64,000 bases of DNA from contig NZ_CP098732.1 of the NCBI RefSeq assembly GCF_023824315.1, positions 1,488,001 through 1,552,000 of the forward strand, in the 5' to 3' direction. Below are positions 26,744 to 35,857 of this stretch, one piece after another (position 1 is the stretch's first letter; each line of letters starts with the position of its first letter). The notes beneath the pieces were generated by a model. The model was not told the origin of the DNA, ran no database searches, and saw only the letters and a program-made list of their open reading frames with translations. A program made the position numbers and the translations under genes. Origin of the DNA: Acinetobacter tibetensis (GTDB taxonomy: Bacteria; Pseudomonadota; Gammaproteobacteria; Pseudomonadales; Moraxellaceae).

Positions 26744-28623
26744 CCAAATTGATTCTGCGGATTTTTTGTATGTTTGCACTAGTTTGCATTCATATGCAGA
26801 CTTACGCAGCATCATCTTATTATTCCATAGATGAGCATTGTACGATTCAAGTGCAACCGATTCAGTTTGTAAAAACAAATACGATTCATCATATTCCTAC
26901 ATCGGGTTGGAAAGAGGTAGAGTTACCTGATAACTGGGATATCCATGAGCCAAATTATAATGGTGGTGCGTGGTATAAAATACTTTGGAAACCTGATTGT
27001 TCTTCAGGAACACTTAGTGAATCTTTTGCATTTTCGATTGAATATATTAATTCTGCGGGTGCAGTTTATTTTAATCGTAACGTACTTTGGCGTGATAAAA
27101 ATTTGGTTGAACCCTTATCGAAAAGCTGGAATATGCCTAGATATTGGGTATTAACACCATCTAGTTTTAAAACTGGAGAGAATGAGTTTTTAATTTATGT
27201 GAATGGTTATGCCTTTCAAAAAGCAGGACTTGGAGGGATTTCTTTCCATAATGTGCAAGCTGCTGATGATCAACATCGGCAACAGATTTGGAATAGGCGA
27301 ACTTTATTTGAAATCAATATCATTATTTCATTGGTGCTAGGTCTATTATGTTTTTCGATATGGATTTTTAGGCGTTCAGAAACAACTTTTGCATGGTTCG
27401 CACTCAGTTGCATACTTTGGGTTCTATTTATTTCCAATATTCTAGTGACAGAAACTAAACCATTTCCTAATAATCTGATTTCTGCACAAGCCAATCTCAG
27501 TTTTTTTATTCTTTATATGGTGTGTTTCTGTACGTATCTGCTTCGATTTATTCGTATTGAGTTTCCTCGCTTAGAGCGCTGTATTTGGGGTATCACGTTT
27601 ATTATATTAATTATTATTTTCTTTACACCACTACAATGGATCACCCCAGTTTTTATTAATATTTTTATTCTTTATATTTTATTATTTTTATCGACTTATT
27701 TTTATTTGGCTTATATTACAATTAAAACTAAGAAAAGAGAGTATATATTTTTATTGCTCTGTCTTACTGGTATTTTAATTTGTGCATTATTTGATAGCTT
27801 ACTTCTAGGTTCAAATTTACATAAAAATATTAAACCACTTTCTCCTTATACATCACCAATCATTACGGTCTTTGTCGTGCTTATTTTAGGGGTGAAATTA
27901 GCCAGAAATACGCGCCGCGTAGAGAAGTTCAATGTAAGACTAGAAGAAAAAATGCATCAGGTCAGTCAAGATTTATATGCCAGTATGAATGAAAAACATA
28001 AGCTTGAACTGGAGAATGTTCGTTTACAGGAGAGAATTCATCTTTCGCATGATTTACATGATGGATTAGGTTCATCTTTGGTGCGCTCCATGATTATTGT
28101 GGATCAGGCGGAACACAATATGAGTAATCAGCAATTTTTATCTATTTTAAAGTTGTTGCGGGATGATTTAAGACAAATCATTGATAGTGGGTCAAGTCTT
28201 GGCTCACGAGTTCCTGAAAATCCAATTTTATGGGTAGCACCAGTTCGTCACCGTTTTAGCCAACTCATGGATGAATTGGACATCGAGTCTAAATGGTCTT
28301 TTCCACAAAATTGGGGCTATGTGCCGAATGCTTTGCAGTGTTTAACCCTTATTCGGGTTTTGGAAGAAAGTCTGACCAATATTGTGAAACATAGTCAGGC
28401 GAAACATGTCTTTGTTTCTATAATATTTCCGTATGAGCGCCAACTGATTTTAACCATTGAGGATGATGGTGTTGGTTTTGATGTGAAGAGCAATTTTCAA
28501 AATGGGATGAGCATTGGAATTCGAAGTATGAAAATGCGTTTAGAACGTGTAGGTGCTGAATTACAAGTCAGCTCTGAAAAGGGCAAAACGGTGGTTCAGG
28601 CATTTTTGGAAATTAGACAATAA
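26740..28623 (+). CDS. Sensor histidine kinase with 7TM-DISM-type input region
   Basis: 627-aa membrane kinase. N-terminal signal/anchor (residues 1-24), then a ~160-residue periplasmic domain with the beta-rich, jelly-roll look of 7TMR-DISMED2 (W..V.LPDNWD, YNGGAWYKILW), about seven membrane helices (187-390), a coiled segment, and a HisKA_3 dimerisation helix with HDLHDGLG (likely phospho-His H440). The HATPase domain shows the N box EESLTNIVKHSQAKH and EDDGVGFD. HisKA_3 kinases pair with NarL-type regulators, which matches the overlapping gene upstream. The periplasmic ligand is unknown; related input domains are thought to bind carbohydrates. Confidence 0.88.
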   Translation: MTKLILRIFCMFALVCIHMQTYAASSYYSIDEHCTIQVQPIQFVKTNTIHHIPTSGWKEVELPDNWDIHEPNYNGGAWYKILWKPDCSSGTLSESFAFSIEYINSAGAVYFNRNVLWRDKNLVEPLSKSWNMPRYWVLTPSSFKTGENEFLIYVNGYAFQKAGLGGISFHNVQAADDQHRQQIWNRRTLFEINIIISLVLGLLCFSIWIFRRSETTFAWFALSCILWVLFISNILVTETKPFPNNLISAQANLSFFILYMVCFCTYLLRFIRIEFPRLERCIWGITFIILIIIFFTPLQWITPVFINIFILYILLFLSTYFYLAYITIKTKKREYIFLLLCLTGILICALFDSLLLGSNLHKNIKPLSPYTSPIITVFVVLILGVKLARNTRRVEKFNVRLEEKMHQVSQDLYASMNEKHKLELENVRLQERIHLSHDLHDGLGSSLVRSMIIVDQAEHNMSNQQFLSILKLLRDDLRQIIDSGSSLGSRVPENPILWVAPVRHRFSQLMDELDIESKWSFPQNWGYVPNALQCLTLIRVLEESLTNIVKHSQAKHVFVSIIFPYERQLILTIEDDGVGFDVKSNFQNGMSIGIRSMKMRLERVGAELQVSSEKGKTVVQAFLEIRQ

Positions 28624-28633
28624 AGATATTAAA

Positions 28634-28664
28634 AAAGGCATTCAAAACGAGATTGAATGCCTTT
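28634..28664. terminator. Terminator between the kinase gene and roxA
   Basis: AAAGGCATTC-aaaacgagatt-GAATGCCTTT, between convergent genes. Confidence 0.8.
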
Positions 28665-28675
28665 GTAACGTTGAC

Positions 28676-29842
28676 TTATTCTTCAGCTGGTGGAAGTAGC
28701 ATCAGAATCGAATCATTCATCAGTTGAGCAAAATCTTCTAAAATTTCGTCATGATTAAAGTGCTGATCAAAGGCCAATATTTGACCGTCTGCAATTTGCT
28801 TTAACAGATTGCTAGAATCTTCAGAAATACAAATTTGCTCGCCATTTGCCCAGAACAATAATGCTTGGTCTTGTTCGGCATACAATAAACGTGACGCAGG
28901 TTCGAGTAAAATTTCATAACCTGTATCTAAAATTTCACGTAAGTCATCTGCTTCAATTTCATCAGGTTCAGGAATATTGTCTGGATATTTTGGCTCTGAC
29001 ATTAAACTGATAATGGCATTATCCAGTTCGGATGAATTCTGTAAGCGTTCGAGTAACAGGGTTTTTAAATAATCCAATTCTGATTTGGTGATTTGCCCAA
29101 TTGAATTGGGATGTTGTCTTTGAATATCAATCAATGGATTTTTTAAGAAAGTGTTATCAGCAAACTTGTCACTAACACGATCCATCAGATCTGCCATATT
29201 TGGCATACGGAAACCAAACGAGAAGGTGAGACAGTCATCTTCCGCGACACCGTAATGAGATAAACCTGGTGGGACATAGAGCAAGTCCCCAGGCGCAAGT
29301 ACTTCATCAAAATCAACCTGCATTTCAGGCAGTAATTTTAAAGGTTGACCTGCAACAAATTCGGTATTGGCATCACACATTTGTCCAAGCTGCCAACGAC
29401 GATGCCCATAGCCTTGCACAAGGAACACATCATAAAAGTCAAAGTGTTTTCCAACTGAACCACCTTTAGGCGCATAGGACACCATAATGTCATCACGGCG
29501 CCATTGCGGAATAAATGGAAACTTTTTCCACAATTCAGCCAAATCAAACGAGTAATGATCGACGGCTTGAACCAGTAATGTCCATAGTTTTGGCATCTTT
29601 TGGAAATCGCCCTTAATTAAAGGTGATGATTTCACTGTCCATTGATTTGGGTCTTTATCTTTTTGCTTAATTAAACGTGCAGTCACATGCTCTTCTAAAG
29701 CCAGTTCCATCACATCATTCGGTTCTAAGATGTTGATGATCTCAGGTAAAGCATTGCGTACAAGTAAAGGTTTCTTTTGCCAGTATTCGCGAAGAAACTG
29801 TTCAGCGGTGATGCCGCCTAAAACATCTAAAGGTTGGGACAT
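28676..29842 (-). CDS. roxA: Ribosomal protein L16 arginine hydroxylase (JmjC/cupin oxygenase)
   Basis: 388-aa Fe(II)/2-oxoglutarate oxygenase of the YcfD/RoxA type, which hydroxylates an arginine of ribosomal protein L16. The iron triad is partly visible: HFDFYDVFLVQGYGHRRW gives HxD, and YVPPGLSHYG gives the distal His. The N-terminal stretch EFLREYWQKKPLLVRNAL is the usual beginning of this family. The C-terminal dimerisation and winged-helix-like region is present, as expected from the length. It is the third gene of a minus-strand operon after DUF2237 and Maf (15-bp gap). Confidence 0.9.
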   Translation of the reverse strand: MSQPLDVLGGITAEQFLREYWQKKPLLVRNALPEIINILEPNDVMELALEEHVTARLIKQKDKDPNQWTVKSSPLIKGDFQKMPKLWTLLVQAVDHYSFDLAELWKKFPFIPQWRRDDIMVSYAPKGGSVGKHFDFYDVFLVQGYGHRRWQLGQMCDANTEFVAGQPLKLLPEMQVDFDEVLAPGDLLYVPPGLSHYGVAEDDCLTFSFGFRMPNMADLMDRVSDKFADNTFLKNPLIDIQRQHPNSIGQITKSELDYLKTLLLERLQNSSELDNAIISLMSEPKYPDNIPEPDEIEADDLREILDTGYEILLEPASRLLYAEQDQALLFWANGEQICISEDSSNLLKQIADGQILAFDQHFNHDEILEDFAQLMNDSILMLLPPAEE

Positions 29843-29857
29843 AAATTACAGCCTAAA

Positions 29858-30448
29858 TTAAGGAACTAAAATATTTAATTGACGGAGAATTTGGCACAAT
29901 TGAATCATCGGCATGCCCATTAATGTGGTTTGATCGTGTCCGATCATTTGTTCGAATAAACTAATACCCAAACTCTCACATTTAAAGCTACCCGCACAAT
30001 GTAGCGGTTGCTCTATAGCGACATAACGTTCGATCTCTGCCAAACTCAGTTTTCTAAATTTTACTTTGTAGTGTTCGACCAGTGTTTGTTCAAACCCAGT
30101 TGAATGTTGTTGTACGCTCAGTGCGGTACTGAAATAGACGATTTTGTCAGAATTGGCTTGTAGCTGACGAATGGCTTTATCTGCCGAGAGCGGTTTACCA
30201 ATAAATATATCTGGGGCACCTTCACGCCAAGCCACTTGGTCTGAACCAATGACAATCGAGTCAGGATGTTTCTGTGCAATGGCATTGGCTTTTTCAAAGG
30301 CTAAACGACGAGCCAAATCATCTGCATGTAATTCACCACGGGGTGATTCATCAATATCTGGTACAACACAATCATACTGGATCTTTAAGCGATCCATTAA
30401 ATCTTTGCGTGTCTGACTGCTTGAAGCCAGAATGATTTGGGTATTCAT
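29858..30448 (-). CDS. Maf-like nucleotide pyrophosphatase (YceF type)
   Basis: 196-aa Maf/Ham1-superfamily protein. Family signatures: IILASSSQTRKDLMDRL at the N-terminus (SSS..R), the acidic catalytic region IVIGSDQVAW, and GKPLSADKAIRQLQ. Maf proteins hydrolyse non-canonical or modified nucleoside triphosphates; YceF-type enzymes prefer m7GTP. The CAGSFKCE segment (where YhdE-type enzymes read AGaY..Q) favours YceF type. Its start codon overlaps the DUF2237 stop by 1 nt, so translation is coupled. Confidence 0.88.
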   Translation of the reverse strand: MNTQIILASSSQTRKDLMDRLKIQYDCVVPDIDESPRGELHADDLARRLAFEKANAIAQKHPDSIVIGSDQVAWREGAPDIFIGKPLSADKAIRQLQANSDKIVYFSTALSVQQHSTGFEQTLVEHYKVKFRKLSLAEIERYVAIEQPLHCAGSFKCESLGISLFEQMIGHDQTTLMGMPMIQLCQILRQLNILVP

Positions 30449-30831
30449 CAGATGGCATAATCCATTAATACATTCAGTGGAACATAAGAAAGAACGGCTT
30501 GATGGCAGGCATGGATTTTAACAGGAGGTGCTTGACCCGCCTGATAAGCTTCCACCCAACGTGTCACACAAATACACCAGAAATCGCCAGGTTGTAAACC
30601 AGGGAAACCAACTTCGGGTACAGGGGTGATTAAGTCATTGCCAACTTTCTGTGAAAAATTTAGAAACTCAGAAGTCATTTGCGCACATAGGGTGTGCTGC
30701 CCTAAATCGGTCGTTGCAGTATGGCAAAATCCATTGCGGAAATAACCTGTAATTGGGTCAAAACAACAACTGGCTAAGGGTTCGCCAAATACATTTAAGC
30801 GGTTAATTTTAGGATCTGGATGAAATGACAT
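30448..30831 (-). CDS. DUF2237 family protein
   Basis: 127-aa protein of the DUF2237 family, recognised by NVFGEPLASCCFDPITGYFRNGFC at the N-terminus, DLGQHTLCAQMT, and PGDFWCICVTRWVEA. Cys residues are conserved in pairs (CC, C, C, CIC), suggesting metal or redox chemistry, but no function is established. It is the first gene of the DUF2237-maf-roxA operon and is divergent from pgk. No signal peptide. Confidence 0.85.
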   Translation of the reverse strand: MSFHPDPKINRLNVFGEPLASCCFDPITGYFRNGFCHTATTDLGQHTLCAQMTSEFLNFSQKVGNDLITPVPEVGFPGLQPGDFWCICVTRWVEAYQAGQAPPVKIHACHQAVLSYVPLNVLMDYAI

Positions 30832-30968
30832 AGCAGTGAATCAATTTGTGGCTTTTCAATATCATAATCAAAACGAACGCTTTCGGCAGCTTTTATGCAA
30901 AAGAAGCTAACCTTTTTCTGCATAATCATTTAAAATCGTGCCGATTTTATATATTCAGAGAGCTATAC

Positions 30969-32156
30969 ATGAATTTTCAGCGTATGACTGACCTTGATTT
31001 AGCAGGTAAACGAGTTCTTATTCGTGAAGACTTAAACGTTCCTGTTAAAAATGGTGTGATTACCAGTGATGCACGTTTACGTGCTGCATTACCGACAATC
31101 AAAGCCGCATTAGATAAAGGCGCAGCAGTCATGGTGTATTCACATCTTGGTCGTCCTGTAGAAGGTGAGCCAAAAGCTGAACAATCATTAGCTCCTGTAG
31201 CTGCTTATTTAACCGAAGCTCTAGGTCAAGACGTTCAGTTAGTGACGGACTATCTTGATGGTGTTGAAGTTCAAGCAGGTCAAGTGGTTCTGTTAGAAAA
31301 CTGCCGTTTCAATCTCGGTGAAAAGAAAAATAACCCAGAATTGGCGAAAAAATACGCAGCGCTTTGTGATGTATTTGTGATGGACGCATTTGGTACGGCT
31401 CACCGTGCTGAAGCTTCAACTGAAGGTGTTGCACGTTTAGCACCAGTTGCAGTAGCAGGTCCACTCCTTGCGGCTGAACTTGATGCATTAGGTCGTGCAT
31501 TACAAACGCCTGAAAAACCAATGGTCGCAATTGTTGCAGGTTCTAAAGTATCGACTAAGTTAGATGTGTTGACCTCACTTTCTGATATTTGTGATCAATT
31601 GATCGTGGGTGGTGGTATTGCCAATACATTCTTGGCAGCAGCAGGCTTCAATGTTGGCAAATCATTGTGTGAAAATGATTTAATTGATACAGCAAAAGCG
31701 ATTGCGGCAAAAGTATCTGTACCACTTCCAACTGATGTTGTTGTTGCTGATGCATCTGAAATTAACTTTGATGATTTCTTGGGTTCATTGGCTGCTGCAA
31801 AAGCAGTGGTGAAAAAAGTTGAAGATGTTACTGATAACGACATGATTTTGGATGTTGGCCCAGAAACAGCGCAAGCTTTTGCAGAAATTTTAAAAACTTC
31901 AAAAACAATTCTTTGGAACGGTCCTGTAGGCGTGTTTGAAGTTGATCAATTTGGTGAAGGCACTAAAACGCTTTCTTTAGCGATTGCAGAGTCTGAAGGT
32001 TTCTCAATTGCAGGTGGTGGCGATACTTTAGCTGCGATCGACAAATACGAAGTTGCTGATAAAATTGGTTATATCTCAACGGGTGGTGGTGCTTTCCTTG
32101 AATTTGTTGAAGGTAAAACACTTCCAGCAGTCGCTGTTCTTTTAGAACGTGCTTAA
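30969..32156 (+). CDS. pgk: Phosphoglycerate kinase
   Basis: Cytosolic enzyme that interconverts 1,3-bisphosphoglycerate + ADP and 3-phosphoglycerate + ATP. It is 395 aa from the ATG at 30969; the frame is open further upstream but the [25 protein letters not shown] start fits the family. Motifs: [33 protein letters not shown], and the nucleotide-binding GPVGVFE and GGGDTLAAI. It precedes a small lipoprotein gene and class II aldolase on the same strand; terminators separate the three. Since Acinetobacter generally uses the lower pathway for gluconeogenesis, that is its probable main direction. Confidence 0.97.
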   Translation: MNFQRMTDLDLAGKRVLIREDLNVPVKNGVITSDARLRAALPTIKAALDKGAAVMVYSHLGRPVEGEPKAEQSLAPVAAYLTEALGQDVQLVTDYLDGVEVQAGQVVLLENCRFNLGEKKNNPELAKKYAALCDVFVMDAFGTAHRAEASTEGVARLAPVAVAGPLLAAELDALGRALQTPEKPMVAIVAGSKVSTKLDVLTSLSDICDQLIVGGGIANTFLAAAGFNVGKSLCENDLIDTAKAIAAKVSVPLPTDVVVADASEINFDDFLGSLAAAKAVVKKVEDVTDNDMILDVGPETAQAFAEILKTSKTILWNGPVGVFEVDQFGEGTKTLSLAIAESEGFSIAGGGDTLAAIDKYEVADKIGYISTGGGAFLEFVEGKTLPAVAVLLERA

Positions 32157-32186
32157 AAAAATAATGCATCGAACGAGATGAAATAT

Positions 32187-32214
32187 AAAAGGTTGACTTC
32201 GGTCAGCCTTTTTT
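32187..32214 (+). terminator. Terminator after pgk (UUCG tetraloop)
   Basis: AAAGGTTGAC-ttcg-GTCAGCCTTTTTT, a short stem capped by a stable UUCG loop. Confidence 0.88.
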
Positions 32215-32299
32215 ATTGCATTCATCTTTAGGTCATCAAACTGTCACATCTCTGCAATAAAATCACGCCTATTAAATCACCTGTTGTAGGAATAATGTG

Positions 32300-32560
32300 A
32301 TGAACCTAAAATTAACGCTTGCTGCTTTATTAATCGCACCATTGGCTTTAACGGCTTGTGCCAAAAAAGATGAAGCACCGAAAACAGATGCAGCAGTAGA
32401 AGAAAAAGTTTCTCCAGAGCAACAAGCTGCAATTGATTCATTAGATAAGCCAGTTATGGATGAAAAGAATACTGATGTGCCTGCAGAAGTTGCAAATGTA
32501 GATGCCGATGCTGCGACTCCTGCAACAGAAGTTGAAGCTTCAAAGGCCACTGCTCAATAA
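32300..32560 (+). CDS. Small Ala/acidic-rich lipoprotein
   Basis: 86-aa predicted lipoprotein. The signal MNLKLTLAALLIAPLALTAC has a clear lipobox with Cys at residue 20. The mature part (about 66 aa) is Ala-, Glu-, Asp- and Lys-rich without Cys and is probably disordered. A GTG three bases upstream could also initiate. No family or function recognised. It is flanked by terminators on both sides, so it is a single-gene unit between pgk and fba. Confidence 0.8.
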   Translation: MNLKLTLAALLIAPLALTACAKKDEAPKTDAAVEEKVSPEQQAAIDSLDKPVMDEKNTDVPAEVANVDADAATPATEVEASKATAQ

Positions 32561-32582
32561 ATTGTCGTATTTTCTTACAAGG

Positions 32583-32608
32583 TCCCTGCAATTGCAGGGA
32601 TTTTTTTT
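32583..32608 (+). terminator. Terminator after the small lipoprotein gene
   Basis: Perfect palindrome TCCCTGCAATTGCAGGGA followed by eight T. Confidence 0.92.
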
Positions 32609-32680
32609 AAATAGTGTTATTTATTGCTGAATTGAAATTAATGACCATGTAGAATATGTCGCATTACCTGGGAGGACACT

Positions 32681-33718
32681 ATGGCTCTTATTTCATTGCG
32701 CCAGCTCTTGGATCACGCCGGCGAACATGCTTACGGCGTACCAGCATTCAACGTAAACAACTTAGAACAAATGCGCGCAATCATGCTTGCAGCAGATGCG
32801 ACAAATTCACCTGTTATCGTACAAGCATCAGCGGGTGCGCGTAAATACGCAGGTGCTCCATTTTTACGTCACCTTATCTTGGCTGCAATTGAAGAATGGC
32901 CACATATTCCAGTGGTGATGCACCAAGACCACGGTACAGATCCAGATGTTTGCCAACGTTCAATTCAATTGGGCTTCTCATCAGTGATGATGGATGGTTC
33001 ATTAGGTGCAGACGGTAAAACACCAACCACTTATGAATACAACGTTGATGTAACACGTCGTACAGTACAAATGGCGCATGCGTGCGGTGTTTCTGTAGAA
33101 GGTGAAATCGGTTGTTTAGGTAGCCTTGAAACTGGTATGGCGGGTGAAGAAGATGGTGTGGGCGCTGAAGGTGTTCTCGATCATTCTCAACTTTTAACTT
33201 CAGTTGAAGAAGCACGTCAGTTTGTTGCAGATACCAATGTCGATGCACTTGCTATTGCAGTTGGTACTTCACATGGTGCGTACAAGTTTACGCGTCCACC
33301 TACAGGCGATATTTTGGCAATTGACCGTATTAAAGAAATTCATGCGGCTCTTCCAAATACGCATCTTGTAATGCACGGTTCAAGCTCTGTACCACAAGAA
33401 TGGTTAGCGATCATCAACCAGTATGGCGGCGACATCAAAGAAACTTACGGTGTTCCTGTTGAGCAATTGGTTGAAGCAATCAAACATGGTGTGCGTAAAA
33501 TCAATATCGATACAGACTTACGTTTAGCATCGACAGGTGCAATGCGCCGTATGATGGCAGAACAACCAAGCGAATTCGATCCTCGTAAATTCTTCGCAAA
33601 AACTGTTGATGCAATGAAACAAATTTGTATCGATCGTTATGAAGCATTTGGTACTGCAGGCAATGCTGACAAGATTCGTCCAATTTCTTTAGAGAAAATG
33701 GTTGAACGTTATAAATAA
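32681..33718 (+). CDS. fba: Fructose-bisphosphate aldolase, class II
   Basis: Zinc-dependent aldolase that interconverts fructose-1,6-bisphosphate and two triose phosphates. It is 345 aa, of the class II type found in many proteobacteria (CbbA-like). Motifs: [22 protein letters not shown] (Asp and zinc His), [13 protein letters not shown] (Glu), [11 protein letters not shown] and [10 protein letters not shown] (zinc His), [12 protein letters not shown]. The start has a strong Shine-Dalgarno GGGAGGA. A terminator hairpin follows at 33745. Confidence 0.97.
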   Translation: MALISLRQLLDHAGEHAYGVPAFNVNNLEQMRAIMLAADATNSPVIVQASAGARKYAGAPFLRHLILAAIEEWPHIPVVMHQDHGTDPDVCQRSIQLGFSSVMMDGSLGADGKTPTTYEYNVDVTRRTVQMAHACGVSVEGEIGCLGSLETGMAGEEDGVGAEGVLDHSQLLTSVEEARQFVADTNVDALAIAVGTSHGAYKFTRPPTGDILAIDRIKEIHAALPNTHLVMHGSSSVPQEWLAIINQYGGDIKETYGVPVEQLVEAIKHGVRKINIDTDLRLASTGAMRRMMAEQPSEFDPRKFFAKTVDAMKQICIDRYEAFGTAGNADKIRPISLEKMVERYK

Positions 33719-33744
33719 TCGCTCCACAAATTATTTATAAATAG

Positions 33745-33772
33745 AAGCCCACATAATTTATGTGGGCTTTTT
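33745..33772 (+). terminator. Terminator after fba
   Basis: AAGCCCACAT-aattt-ATGTGGGCTTTTT. Confidence 0.92.
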
Positions 33773-33805
33773 ATATGACTGACGAACATATGGGGTAGAT
33801 GTCTA

Positions 33806-34669
33806 ATGGAGCTGATCCTTGCGGCAGCACTTTGCAGCGTTTTGGTATCAATACTACTGAAAGTTTCTAAGGCTAAAGGCTTGAATCCTATGCAGATGAT
33901 TTGCTGGAATTATGCGATTGCAAGTCTTTTGTGTTTCTATTGGTTTAAACCGGATTTAAGCCATGTTTCTCTAAGTAATACACCATGGTGGCTTATTCTT
34001 AGCCTAGGCTTGTTATTACCGAGTGTGTTTTTATGTTTATCTAAGTCATTACAAACTGCGGGTATTGTCAAAACTGAAGTCGCACAACGTTTATCAGTCA
34101 TCTTATCTTTAGGTGCTGCTTATTTCATTTTTAATGAGCAGTTTGGCATACTTAAACTTATCGGGATTGGTTTAGGTATTACAGCAGTCTTATGTATTAT
34201 TTATTCACATCGCAGCAGCCATGCTCAAGCTAGTGCTAGTTCATCAGGTATGTTCTATTTAGCAAGTGTGTGGGTGGGTTATGCCTTGGTGGACATCTTG
34301 CTGAAATACACGACAGGTTTAGGAGTACAATTCTCAGTCGCTTTAACCTTAATGTTTATATGTGCCTTTGTATTTTCATTTTTATACGTTTTATTCACCA
34401 CAAAACAAATAGGTTCATCTACAAACATTTTTTTGGGATTATGTTTGGGCGTGCTTAATTTTGCCAATATCGCGCTATACGTTAAAGCACACATGTTACT
34501 TAAAGATAGCCCCGCAATTGTATTTGCAGGGATGAATATTTTGGTGGTGTTATTGGGTGTTTTGAGTGGGCTTATTTTCTTTAAGGAAAAACTTAAAACC
34601 AGTACCAGTCTAGGGTTGGGCTTAGGAATTATGAGTGTACTTTGTTTAGCCTATGCCATGATTGTTTGA
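33806..34669 (+). CDS. EamA-like DMT-superfamily transporter
   Basis: 287-aa inner-membrane protein with about ten helices in two similar halves, as in drug/metabolite transporters. Repeat features: the SILLKVSKAKGLNP opening, a Glu in AAYFIFNEQFGILKLIGIGLG ending the first half, and the equivalent FFKEKLKTSTSLGLGLGI ending the second. Substrate unknown. Its 3' end overlaps by 41 bp the 3' end of a minus-strand zinc-ribbon gene. Confidence 0.85.
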   Translation: MELILAAALCSVLVSILLKVSKAKGLNPMQMICWNYAIASLLCFYWFKPDLSHVSLSNTPWWLILSLGLLLPSVFLCLSKSLQTAGIVKTEVAQRLSVILSLGAAYFIFNEQFGILKLIGIGLGITAVLCIIYSHRSSHAQASASSSGMFYLASVWVGYALVDILLKYTTGLGVQFSVALTLMFICAFVFSFLYVLFTTKQIGSSTNIFLGLCLGVLNFANIALYVKAHMLLKDSPAIVFAGMNILVVLLGVLSGLIFFKEKLKTSTSLGLGLGIMSVLCLAYAMIV

Positions 34670-34859
34670 GAAGTTTAGCAGCCGATGTAATTGAGTAGAG
34701 AAGTAAGTCTTTTTTCTCCGCAACACCCATGAGTAAACCAGTATGATGACACTGAGGGCAGCGTGGTTTATGTAATACAGATGGTGCATAGGCATGAAAA
34801 TAGGTGAGTTGACAGTGTTTACATTCAAATTTAATTGGAAGCTGAATAAATAAAGACAT
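34629..34859 (-). CDS. Small zinc-ribbon protein
   Basis: 76-aa protein with two CxxC pairs, FECKHCQLTYF and PRCPQCHHTG, spaced 21 residues apart, the layout of a zinc ribbon (about residues 13-40). The rest is a short helical, basic tail (AKLLKQSWHRLNKV). The ATG at 34859 is preceded by GAGG at 6-nt spacing, preferred over an ATG 36 bp upstream. Possible roles include nucleic-acid or protein binding, but nothing specific is known to me. The overlap with the transporter gene is tail-to-tail. Confidence 0.65.
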   Translation of the reverse strand: MSLFIQLPIKFECKHCQLTYFHAYAPSVLHKPRCPQCHHTGLLMGVAEKKDLLLYSITSAAKLLKQSWHRLNKVHS

Positions 34860-34961
34860 CACTAACCTCTGCTTAGGTAGAACTCGTATCTTCATTAAGC
34901 AAGATTTATTCCTTTATAGAAAAGGGACAAATCAATTGTCCCTCATTATTACAAGAAAATT

Positions 34962-35615
34962 TTACAGCTTGGTGAAAACGTCTTCTTTCTTTAGGCGAGA
35001 TTTTGGTAGCTTGGCGTTAAAGTCAGTTTCACTGCGATAACCTAGTGTTAATAGCACAGAGGGGATTAAGCCTTTTTTAGTAAGTTGTAATTCTTCAGTT
35101 AATAAATCCTCATCAAAACCCCCAATAGGGGTAGCATCAATATGCTCAATTCCTGCTGCGAGTAAAATTTGACCGAGCGCGATAAATGTTTGATTTTCAG
35201 CCCAACGTTGAATATCACCTTTTTCATTACGGTAATAATCGACATAACCTGTACGGCTGTCTTTTTGACCTTGTTTTGCAGTAGCGTCTTTAAAACGACC
35301 ACTGACATCATCTTGCGCCAATAAATTTTCTAAATGTTCCTCAGTAATATCAGCTTTGGTGCAAAATAAAATGGTATGTGATGAATCTAATACTTTTGGT
35401 GCGTTGTAGGCATATTTACCCACTAAAGCTTTGGCGATGCGTTCTTTGGCTACTTGGTTCTCTGCAATAAAGAAATGCCAAGGTTGAATATTAATTGAAG
35501 AAGGGGTTAAACGTAAAATTTCGAGTAAGTGTTCAAATTGTTCTTGTGGAATTTTCTTGGAAGGGTCGTAAGCCTTAGTGGTATAACGAGTTTTTGAAAT
35601 ATTCAAAAGATCCAT
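34962..35615 (-). CDS. Oxygen-insensitive NAD(P)H nitroreductase (NfsB type)
   Basis: 217-aa FMN enzyme that reduces nitroaromatics and quinones; a homodimer in this family. N-terminal signature SKTRYTTKAYDPSKKIP, then LRLTPSSINIQPWHFFI (FMN-binding) and ALGQILLAAGIEHIDATPIGGFD, the NfsB dihydropteridine-reductase-like segment. Length equals E. coli NfsB. The ATG at 35615 is preceded by GGAG with suitable spacing. It is monocistronic. Confidence 0.92.
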   Translation of the reverse strand: MDLLNISKTRYTTKAYDPSKKIPQEQFEHLLEILRLTPSSINIQPWHFFIAENQVAKERIAKALVGKYAYNAPKVLDSSHTILFCTKADITEEHLENLLAQDDVSGRFKDATAKQGQKDSRTGYVDYYRNEKGDIQRWAENQTFIALGQILLAAGIEHIDATPIGGFDEDLLTEELQLTKKGLIPSVLLTLGYRSETDFNAKLPKSRLKKEDVFTKL

Positions 35616-35857
35616 GAAAATCACTCCGAGGTCAAATCGATGCTGTTATTAGCGGAATATTCACATTAATCGTTTCATGTATCAGATTCAAGCATCGTTC
35701 CTATATGTTCTATCAACGCTTGTTCAATTATGAGATAAGCGCAGAATTATGCATGATTAAGTGTTGAATACGATGATAAGATCGAAAATCAATATTGGTA
35801 TTTTGCGCTGTAAATCGATTTACTTATCACCATCATGCCATTTAAAACTAGCTCATC

